The position numbers and the translations under genes are program-made. The notes under the pieces were generated by a model that worked only from the letters and a program-made list of their open reading frames with translations, was not told the DNA's origin and ran no database searches. Of a stretch of 5,353 nt of DNA, positions 1-4,809 are shown in pieces; the stretch's first letter is position 1; the number at the start of each line of letters is the position of its first letter. This stretch comes from an uncultured Polymorphobacter sp. (GTDB taxonomy: Bacteria; Pseudomonadota; Alphaproteobacteria; Sphingomonadales; Sphingomonadaceae): positions 1-5,353 of the forward strand of contig CALDHQ010000130.1 in assembly GCA_937894055.1 (NCBI GenBank). The letters run 5' to 3'.

Positions 1-185
1 CCGGCAACGCCCCGCTTGCAGTGCAGGCATCAAAGCGCATGATGCGCATGGGGCTCAACGAAACGTTCAACGACCACGTCCACCACGTGTTCCTGCAACT
101 GCTGCCGCTGCTGCGCTCGGCTGACGCGCGCGAGGGGATGCTGGCGTTCCTCGAAAAGCGCACGGCGGATTTCAAGGGGAAGTAA
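1..185 (+). CDS. Enoyl-CoA hydratase/isomerase (crotonase) family protein, C-terminal end only
   Basis: The reading frame starting at base 3 is open from the window edge to a TAA at 183-185 and gives the last 60 residues of a protein whose start lies upstream. It begins GNAPLAVQASKRMM and ends with ADAREGMLAFLEKRTADFKGK-like sequence. The pattern D-x-x-EG-x-x-AF-x-EKR-x-x-x-F-x-G is the standard C-terminal signature of crotonase-fold enoyl-CoA hydratases and isomerases, where this helical region trims the active-site pocket and builds the trimer. The oxyanion-hole and catalytic residues are outside the window, so hydratase, isomerase and hydrolase activities cannot be told apart. The next gene, convergent with it, is a CaiB/BaiF CoA-transferase, which fits a shared role in acyl-CoA metabolism. 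The family call is firm; the substrate is unknown. Confidence 0.85.
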   Translation, partial: GNAPLAVQASKRMMRMGLNETFNDHVHHVFLQLLPLLRSADAREGMLAFLEKRTADFKGK

Positions 186-190
186 GCGCG

Positions 191-229
191 AAGGGCCTCC
201 GGCGGGCAGGGCCTCAGGCCCTGCACCCA
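191..229 (+). repeat. 39-bp GC-rich repeat element, left copy (inverted partner at 288-326)
   Basis: This copy starts 5 nt after the hydratase stop codon. It is the reverse complement of 288-326 at 38 of 39 positions; the only mismatch pairs base 216 with base 301. Inside it, 206-224 (GCAGGGCCTCAGGCCCTGC) is a perfect palindrome with 9-bp arms around a central C. The 3' side runs into AAATTTT at 229-235. The size, the internal hairpin and the position directly behind a stop codon suggest a dispersed intergenic palindromic element of the REP type, or a terminator cassette. Whether it recurs elsewhere in the genome cannot be seen here. Confidence 0.85.
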
Positions 230-311
230 AATTTTGCGTCGGTGAACTTTGCGCGGTGGCTGCGATTGATGCGCCGAAGCCAATATATGGGTGCAGGGCC
301 CGAGGCCCTGC
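206..311. terminator. Probable bidirectional termination region between convergent genes
   Basis: Each gene's transcript would carry a GC-rich hairpin soon after its stop: 206-224 for the hydratase, followed by the short AT-rich stretch AAATTTT, and 311-293 for the CoA-transferase, followed by ATATATT. The T-runs are short and begin about 5-7 nt after the hairpin, so these are not textbook intrinsic terminators. If one transcript read through both copies, the two 39-nt arms could instead fold into one very long stem with a 58-nt loop (230-287). Termination is inferred from position and structure only. Confidence 0.5.
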
Positions 312-326
312 CCGCCGGAGGCCCTT
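288..326 (-). repeat. 39-bp GC-rich repeat element, right copy (inverted partner at 191-229)
   Basis: This is the second copy, on the opposite strand. Its first two bases (read on the - strand) are the last two bases of the CoA-transferase TAA stop, so the element begins inside the stop codon. Its internal hairpin, 293-311, has the single change at base 301 and so loses the base pair next to the loop. On the - strand the element is followed by the AT-rich run TATATT. The element therefore has the same orientation relative to transcription behind both convergent genes. Confidence 0.85.
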
Positions 327-1506
327 AACCCCTCGAAATCCCCAGCTCGGCCAGCACCTCTTCAGTATGCTCGCCGATCTGCGGCGCCATGCGCAGGTCG
401 CGCGGGGCGCTGCCGGAAAAGCGCAGCGGCGGCTGCATTTCGATATAGGTGCCTTCGGTCGGGTGTTCGCGCTCGCGGAAGAAGCCGGTGGCGACGAGGT
501 GCGGGTCGCTCATGACTTCCTCGACACGGTGCGCGGGCATGGCGGGGATGCTGTTGGTGCGGCACCAGTCGACCCAATAGGCGGTGGTTTGCGTCGCGAT
601 GATTTCGCCCATCACTGCGAACAGCGCGCTGAGGTTCTTGAAGCGTGCGACGCGGTCGGCAAAGCGCGGCTCGGACATGTAGTGGCCGTTGCCGGTGCGG
701 TGGAAGAATTCGACCTGTTTGTCATCGGTGTAGAGAACGATGCACAGGTAGCCGTCGAGCGTCTTGTACGGCTGGCGCTCGGGATCGATCTGGCGCGTGT
801 AAAGGATCGGGCCGTTGGGCGGCACGAAGGTCGCGCCGAACAGATGCTCTTCATAGCTGAAGTGCGTCATGGTTTCGAACATCGGCACTTCGATATGCTG
901 GCCGTTGCCGGTGCGCAGCTTGTGGATGATGCCGGCTTGCACCGCCTGTGCGCCGTAGAGGCCCGCGACCTTGTCGGCGGCGGCCATCGGCAGGAAGCGC
1001 GGCGCCGGGTTGCCATCGACCTTGCAGATCATGTCGGTGCAGCCGGTGAGGCCCTGGATGACATCGTCATAGGCCTGGAGTTCGGCGTAGGGGCCGTCCG
1101 AGCCGAAGCCGACGCAATGGACATAGATGATGTCGGGCTTGATCGCCTTGACGCTTTCATAGTCGAAACCGAGGCGTTCGATGGCGTCGGCGCGGATGTT
1201 GTGGATGAACACGTCGGCGGTGGCGAGCAGCTTGCGCAGCACGTCCTTGTCGGCGGCCTGCTTCAGGTCGAGCGCCACCGAGCGTTTGCCGCGGCCGAGC
1301 GTCATGTGGCAGGCGCCCATGCCCTTGGTCTTGGCGGGCTTGCCCGACATGCGGAAGGTGTCGCCCGTCGGCGGCTCGATCTTGATGACATCGGCGCCCA
1401 GGTCGGCGAGCATCATTGTCGCATAAGGCCCGAAAATCACCGAGGTCAGATCGACGATACGGATGCCGCCCAGAACGGAATTGGCGGCGGTAGGCATGGC
1501 AGTCAT
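325..1506 (-). CDS. CaiB/BaiF family (class III) CoA-transferase
   Basis: This 393-residue protein has the usual length of class III CoA-transferases, cytoplasmic enzymes that move CoA from an acyl-CoA donor to a carboxylic acid through an aspartyl-CoA thioester. The N-terminal segment GIRIVDLTSVIFGPYATMML (14-33) followed by LADLGADVIKIEPPTGD (33-49) is the family hallmark. Later come GRGKRSVALDLK (71-82), VGFGSDGPY and AYDDVIQGLTG (132-155), and MAAADKVAGLYGA (174-186). In the last, D178 aligns by motif with the catalytic aspartate (Asp169 in formyl-CoA transferase). The C-terminal part has VMSDPHL (331-337) and IGEHTEEVLAELG (377-389), also typical. The ATG at 1506-1504 is chosen because GGGGAG lies 6 nt upstream; a second Met at codon 4 is less well placed. 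The stop overlaps the inverted repeat. Family members also include racemases (AMACR type), so the reaction and substrate are not settled. The nearby crotonase suggests fatty-acid, aromatic or terpenoid acyl-CoA breakdown. Confidence 0.92.
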   Translation of the reverse strand: MTAMPTAANSVLGGIRIVDLTSVIFGPYATMMLADLGADVIKIEPPTGDTFRMSGKPAKTKGMGACHMTLGRGKRSVALDLKQAADKDVLRKLLATADVFIHNIRADAIERLGFDYESVKAIKPDIIYVHCVGFGSDGPYAELQAYDDVIQGLTGCTDMICKVDGNPAPRFLPMAAADKVAGLYGAQAVQAGIIHKLRTGNGQHIEVPMFETMTHFSYEEHLFGATFVPPNGPILYTRQIDPERQPYKTLDGYLCIVLYTDDKQVEFFHRTGNGHYMSEPRFADRVARFKNLSALFAVMGEIIATQTTAYWVDWCRTNSIPAMPAHRVEEVMSDPHLVATGFFREREHPTEGTYIEMQPPLRFSGSAPRDLRMAPQIGEHTEEVLAELGISRG

Positions 1507-1512
1507 TCAAAT

Positions 1513-1518
1513 CTCCCC
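1513..1518 (-). promoter_or_regulatory. Ribosome binding site of the CoA-transferase
   Basis: On the - strand GGGGAG is followed by 6 nt and then ATG at 1506. This spacing supports the first Met rather than the Met at codon 4. Confidence 0.65.
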
Positions 1519-1531
1519 GGATTCGGGTGCC

Positions 1532-1558
1532 ACCATAGCAGCCCCGTCCTTGTCGCAA
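1532..1558 (-). promoter_or_regulatory. Candidate promoter of the CoA-transferase
   Basis: Read on the - strand, TTGCGA (1558-1553) is followed after 15 nt by TATGGT (1537-1532), preceded by TGC, which makes an extended -10 (TGnTATGGT). Transcription would start near 1525 and leave a leader of about 20 nt carrying the ribosome binding site. The match is modest and the spacer is short for sigma-70, so this is tentative. Confidence 0.28.
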
Positions 1559-1621
1559 AGTCACCTTTGAGCGGTGCTTGTTATTCTGATACGCAGTTGC
1601 AATCCCTATCCCGGACCCAGC

Positions 1622-3529
1622 ATGACCGCCGAGACCAAGCACTACCGCGCGTTTATCAGCTATAGCCACGCCGACAAGCATGTCGCAACCTGGCTGCACG
1701 GTGCTGTCGAACGCTATCATGTGCCGGCCAAGCTGGTCGGCACCGAGACCGCGCTCGGGCCGGTGCCCAAGCGGCTGACGCCGATCTTCCGCGACCGCGA
1801 TGAACTGCCGGCATCGGGCGACCTGTCGTTCGAGCTGAAGAGCGCGCTCGAAAACTCGCTGTGCCTGCTGCTGATCTGCTCGCCGTCGGCGGCGAAGTCG
1901 CGCTGGGTCAACGAGGAAGTCAAAAGCTTCAAGCGCATGCACGGCGAAGGGCGCATTTTCGCGCTGATCGCCAGCGGCGAGCCCGGCCACCCCGACAGCG
2001 AATGTTTCCCGCCGGCGCTGCAATACACGCTCGGCCCCGACGGCGAGCTGTCGGACATTCCCGCCGAACCGATCGCCGCCGACATGCGCAAGGGCAAGGA
2101 CGGCAAGCGGCTGGCGCTGTTCAAGCTGCTCGCCGGGCTGACCGGACTCAAGCTCGACCTGCTCGTCCAGCGCGAAGCCGCACGGCGGGCGCGGCGGCTG
2201 GCGATCATCGCCAGCGCCTCGGTCATCGGCATGTTCGGCGCGCTGGGGCTCGCCTATTACGCCAACACCCAGCGAATTGCGGCAATCGAACAGCGCAAGA
2301 TTGCCGAAACCGAAAGTGCCGCGGCGCGGGCAGCGGCGGATTATCTGATCGGAACCTTCGAACTCGCTGACCCGGCAACTGAAAACCCGCGGACGATCAC
2401 CGCGTTGACGATTCTGGGCCGCTCCGCCGACCGCGCCCGCGCCGAGCTGTCGAGCCAGCCGGAACTGCAAATCCGGCTGATTGATACCGTGGCACGTGCC
2501 TACAACAACCTCGGCCTGTTTGATGAAGCCCAGACGGCGCTCGAGAAATCACGCCGCGCCATCGAACGCGCCGGGCCACAGGGCGCCGATGCACTGGTAA
2601 CGTTGGCCGACACCAAACTGCGACTGGGCGACCTCGACGGCTCGCTGGCGACGGTCAAATTTGCGGAAAGGGCCCTCAACGCACCGGCCGAGACAGGGCT
2701 GGACGTCGATCGCGCGACGCTGGTTCATGCCCGGGCGACGCAGGTTGCCGCACGCGCGCTCGCCGGTAAAGTTGAGCAGAAGCAATCACTTGCAGCGTAT
2801 GACAAGGCATTGGCACTGTATCGCTCGACACCTGCGACAAAGCCCGACCAGATCGCGCAGATCCTGAACAACCGCGGCTTGCTGCTGTCGGACATGGGTC
2901 GCTATGCCGAAGCGCGCCAGTCATTGACCGAAGCCAACCGCACCTATCGTCTGGTCTACAAGGATAATCACCTCAAGATCGGCCAGACCTACTACAGCCT
3001 GGCGCTCAACGACTATCTCGAAGGCAAATATGCGCCCGCGCTCGCCAATGTGGAAAGTGCGCTGGAGGTTTATGCCAATGTGCTTGATCCGGATAATCTG
3101 ATCGTCGGTGACGCGCTTTCGCTCAAAGGCCAGATCCTGCGCGACGACAAGCAGCCCGCGGCGGCCGAGGCAGTACTTGGCAAAGCAGTCGCGATTTATC
3201 ACAAGAGCTTCGGGAAACCGCATTATCTGATTGGCATCGCTGATGTGTATCGTGCGCTGGCGGCCTCCGACCAGGGGCAGACGGCGCGCGCTCTGCAGTA
3301 TCTCGACGACGCCAAAGTTAACTATGACGAAAGCTACGGCGCCGAACACGCCAATCACGGCGACTTGCTCGTTAACCGCGCGGTGATACTCGCCAAGGCC
3401 GGACGCAACGCCGAAGCCAAAATTGATTGCGCCAAGGGGCTCGAAATTCTCGCACGCACAATGGGCAGCGACAGCGCCTTCTATGCCAGTTCGAAATCCA
3501 CCTGCGACCGGCTCGGTAGCAAGACTTAA
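1622..3529 (+). CDS. TIR domain - transmembrane helix - TPR repeat protein
   Basis: The protein has 635 residues. Residues 7-120 form a bacterial TIR domain: box 1 AFISYSHAD (10-18), BB-loop region IFRDRDELPASGD (55-67), then LCLLLICSPSAAKSRWVNEEV (80-100). W95 and E99 match the W-x3-E spacing of SARM1 (Glu642), the catalytic glutamate of NAD-cleaving TIRs. A conserved linker (ADMRKGKDGKRLALFKLLAG, 153-172) leads to an Arg-rich stretch (REAARRARR, 184-192) and one hydrophobic helix (193-214). An Ala/Glu-rich probable coiled coil follows (215-245), then about eight TPR-like helical pairs from about 280 to 613, several of kinesin-light-chain type with roughly 40-residue spacing. Positive charge before the helix predicts TIR inside and TPRs in the periplasm. 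ATG 1622 is chosen because it lies just before box 1; an in-frame GTG at 1574 lacks a ribosome binding site. The ribosome binding site at 1622 is itself weak (GGA at 1613-1615). NADase or signalling activity is inferred; no partner gene is adjacent. Confidence 0.88.
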   Translation: MTAETKHYRAFISYSHADKHVATWLHGAVERYHVPAKLVGTETALGPVPKRLTPIFRDRDELPASGDLSFELKSALENSLCLLLICSPSAAKSRWVNEEVKSFKRMHGEGRIFALIASGEPGHPDSECFPPALQYTLGPDGELSDIPAEPIAADMRKGKDGKRLALFKLLAGLTGLKLDLLVQREAARRARRLAIIASASVIGMFGALGLAYYANTQRIAAIEQRKIAETESAAARAAADYLIGTFELADPATENPRTITALTILGRSADRARAELSSQPELQIRLIDTVARAYNNLGLFDEAQTALEKSRRAIERAGPQGADALVTLADTKLRLGDLDGSLATVKFAERALNAPAETGLDVDRATLVHARATQVAARALAGKVEQKQSLAAYDKALALYRSTPATKPDQIAQILNNRGLLLSDMGRYAEARQSLTEANRTYRLVYKDNHLKIGQTYYSLALNDYLEGKYAPALANVESALEVYANVLDPDNLIVGDALSLKGQILRDDKQPAAAEAVLGKAVAIYHKSFGKPHYLIGIADVYRALAASDQGQTARALQYLDDAKVNYDESYGAEHANHGDLLVNRAVILAKAGRNAEAKIDCAKGLEILARTMGSDSAFYASSKSTCDRLGSKT

Positions 3530-3552
3530 CCACGAATACGGCGCATCGACCG

Positions 3553-3577
3553 TTGACGAATCCTTTCAATTCGTTAG
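3553..3577 (+). other. Weak stem-loop downstream of the TIR-TPR gene
   Basis: ACGAAT (3556-3561) and ATTCGT (3569-3574) are perfect inverted arms around a 7-nt loop. The stem extends to 9 pairs if two G-U wobbles are allowed. It starts 24 nt after the TIR-TPR stop. It is AT-rich and has no T-run, so it could slow or stabilise the transcript end but is a poor intrinsic terminator. Confidence 0.3.
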
Positions 3578-3594
3578 CACTCGGCGTCATATTA

Positions 3595-3600
3595 TTGACA
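3595..3600 (+). promoter_or_regulatory. TTGACA box, candidate -35 element of the PEP-CTERM gene
   Basis: A perfect consensus -35 hexamer lies about 95 nt before the ATG, in the only clearly AT-rich gap of the window. No good -10 is present at 16-18 nt: the expected place, 3617-3624, is occupied by the palindrome described in the next entry. The nearest AT-rich hexamer, TATGTT at 3613-3618, is only 12 nt away. This could be a regulated promoter with a poor -10, or a chance match. Confidence 0.35.
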
Positions 3601-3616
3601 TTCACGCTGTGCTATG

Positions 3617-3627
3617 TTGCACTGCAA
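3617..3627 (+). promoter_or_regulatory. Perfect 11-bp palindrome TTGCACTGCAA, candidate operator
   Basis: TTGCA and TGCAA flank a central C. The site lies 67 nt upstream of the PEP-CTERM start and covers the place where a -10 box would be expected after TTGACA at 3595. Its TGC-N3-GCA core resembles sites described for the polyhydroxyalkanoate regulator PhaR in alphaproteobacteria. That likeness is from memory of the motif and is not evidence that this gene is under PhaR control. Confidence 0.35.
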
Positions 3628-3675
3628 TAGTATGGGCAGGGGGCGCCCGATTCTTCAACCGATGTTTTGCGTACC

Positions 3676-3682
3676 GGGAGGG
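3676..3682 (+). promoter_or_regulatory. Ribosome binding site deciding the PEP-CTERM protein start
   Basis: GGGAGGG is an anti-16S-like purine run 11 nt before ATG 3694. It rules against the in-frame TTG at 3667, which lies upstream of it. The spacing is slightly long but still workable. Confidence 0.6.
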
Positions 3683-3693
3683 TTGTTAAAGTT

Positions 3694-4800
3694 ATGATTC
3701 ACAAGGCTATATTGTCAGGAATGACAGCAGCGGCATTTGTCGCCAGCGTACCTGCAGCCGCCGATGTCACCGGCATTTTGACAGCAACCACGGGTACCAT
3801 GAAGGTTTCGGGCACGCCGCTGACCAAGTACAGCAGCAGCCAGAACATCGACGTGTTCGCCGGCGGTATCGCCTTGACCGGTGGTGGCATTCAGTCGACC
3901 TCGAAGCTCAATCAGGGTCTGATCGAGTTCCAGAACGGCGTCGTTGCCGGTGGCCCCGGCGGCAGCAGCACGGCGTTCACCGAAGTCGAAGTGACCTATA
4001 AGAATACCGGCACCAACGCGGTGCAGGCGGTACTCGATTCGACGCTGCTACCCGCTGGGCTCGGCTTCCTGATCGGCGACATCACCTCGGATGTTGGGCC
4101 GGGCATCTGCGGCAACGCACAGCTCAGCCAGTGCGGCCAGACCAGCCAGAATGTCAGCTTCAGCAACGTCAGCAATGCGACTGCGGGCTTCATGTTCGAC
4201 GTGTTGAGCAACGGCGTATCAATCTACAGCCTGTCGGGCGGCATGACCATCGACAGCAACGGCAATGTCACCGACACCCTCGGTGCCGCACGCGCAACGC
4301 TCAAGAATTTCGGGCTGCAGACCGTTCCCGGCAGCAGCACCGCGATCGGCTACAATTGGGATTCGACCATCGTCAGCATCGTGGTTCCGGGTATGCTTGC
4401 ACCCGGTGCCAGCGCGACGCTGACCTACCGCGTCAGCACCTACGCCACCTCGACGGGCAGCTGCGCCGGCACCCCCGGTTCCAACGCCTACAACCAGACC
4501 TGCGCCATCGGCTATTCGGTGTTCGGCGATCCGGTCGGCCGCGGTGGCACGATTGGCAGCGCGCCGCAGTCGGCGATGATGATGTCGGCCAGCCCGTTCC
4601 TGACCTCGGGCATCCCCGTCGCCGGGCTGGCGTTCAACACGCTCGGGCCGTTGCTCGCGCCGTCGTTCGATTCGAACACCGGCAACCTGGGTGTCTTCCT
4701 GCCCGCACCGGTGCCTGAACCGGCAAGCTGGGCGCTGATGATCGGCGGTTTCGGCATGGTTGGTGGCGCGCTGCGTCGCCGCCGGATTGCAACGGCCTAG
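3694..4800 (+). CDS. Secreted PEPxxWA-CTERM sorting domain protein of unknown function
   Basis: The 368-residue precursor starts with a Sec-type signal peptide: Lys4, a hydrophobic core to about residue 20, and a likely cleavage after VPAAA (residue 23). The mature part is rich in Gly, Ser, Thr, Asn and Ala, poor in charged residues, and looks like beta-rich extracellular sequence. A stretch near 96-121 (TEVEVTYKNTGTNAVQAVLD) resembles an immunoglobulin-like or repeat-type surface module with conserved 'NTG' turns. There are four cysteines, C139/C147 and C257/C270, spaced as two possible disulfides. The C-terminus holds PEPASWA (341-347), a hydrophobic segment (348-360) and RRRR (361-364), the tripartite signal recognised by exosortase-type systems. 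The protein is therefore probably processed at the membrane and released or anchored outside. The neighbours give no functional hint and no exosortase gene is in the window. I do not recognise a specific family for the central region. Confidence 0.85.
   Translation: MIHKAILSGMTAAAFVASVPAAADVTGILTATTGTMKVSGTPLTKYSSSQNIDVFAGGIALTGGGIQSTSKLNQGLIEFQNGVVAGGPGGSSTAFTEVEVTYKNTGTNAVQAVLDSTLLPAGLGFLIGDITSDVGPGICGNAQLSQCGQTSQNVSFSNVSNATAGFMFDVLSNGVSIYSLSGGMTIDSNGNVTDTLGAARATLKNFGLQTVPGSSTAIGYNWDSTIVSIVVPGMLAPGASATLTYRVSTYATSTGSCAGTPGSNAYNQTCAIGYSVFGDPVGRGGTIGSAPQSAMMMSASPFLTSGIPVAGLAFNTLGPLLAPSFDSNTGNLGVFLPAPVPEPASWALMIGGFGMVGGALRRRRIATA
4714..4785 (+). other. PEPxxWA-CTERM sorting signal (within the secreted protein)
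   Basis: It encodes PEPASWA, a 13-residue hydrophobic helix rich in Gly and Met, and a run of four arginines, followed by only four more residues (IATA). The order motif, helix, basic cluster at the extreme C-terminus defines the PEP-CTERM class. The W-A variant is the form commonly seen in sphingomonads and related alphaproteobacteria. Confidence 0.93.
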
Positions 4801-4809
4801 TTCCGGCGC

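Noticed and set aside
191..326. Reading the inverted repeat pair as the ends of a miniature transposon (MITE)
   Set aside because: No flanking target-site duplication is visible, and each copy has its own internal hairpin and follows a stop codon. This fits paired terminator or REP-like units better than terminal inverted repeats.
1515..1528. Small inverted repeat CCCG-GATT-CGGG in the CoA-transferase leader
   Set aside because: The arms are only 4 bp, which is expected by chance in GC-rich DNA. It overlaps the ribosome binding site but is too weak to call an operator or attenuator.
1567..1595. Possible promoter for the TIR-TPR gene (TTGAGC, 17 nt, TACGCA)
   Set aside because: The -10 matches only weakly, so this is no better than chance in a 115-bp gap. 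The gene's real promoter is not identified.
1574..1621. Upstream GTG start adding 16 residues to the TIR-TPR protein
   Set aside because: It has no ribosome binding site, and the added residues are not part of the TIR fold. The ATG at 1622 lies a few residues before box 1, as is usual.
256..1665. A 469-codon open frame on the + strand, opposite the CoA-transferase
   Set aside because: It is the antisense shadow of a high-GC gene. The translation is a low-complexity mix of Arg, Ala, Gly, Val, His and Asp without any domain, and it runs through the repeat, the intergenic region and the start of the TIR gene.
1157..2470. A 437-codon open frame on the - strand spanning the CoA-transferase start and the TIR region
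   Set aside because: It overlaps two well-supported genes in wrong frames. Its end is a frameshifted reading of the CoA-transferase N-terminus and the rest is Arg/Gln-rich shadow sequence.
3641..3648. GGGCGCCC palindrome in the PEP-CTERM leader
   Set aside because: It is eight bases with no loop, common in high-GC sequence; no supporting structure is seen around it.
4131..4718. A 195-codon + strand frame inside the PEP-CTERM gene
   Set aside because: It is an out-of-frame, Arg/Gln/His-rich shadow of the secreted protein, with no start signal and no recognisable domain.
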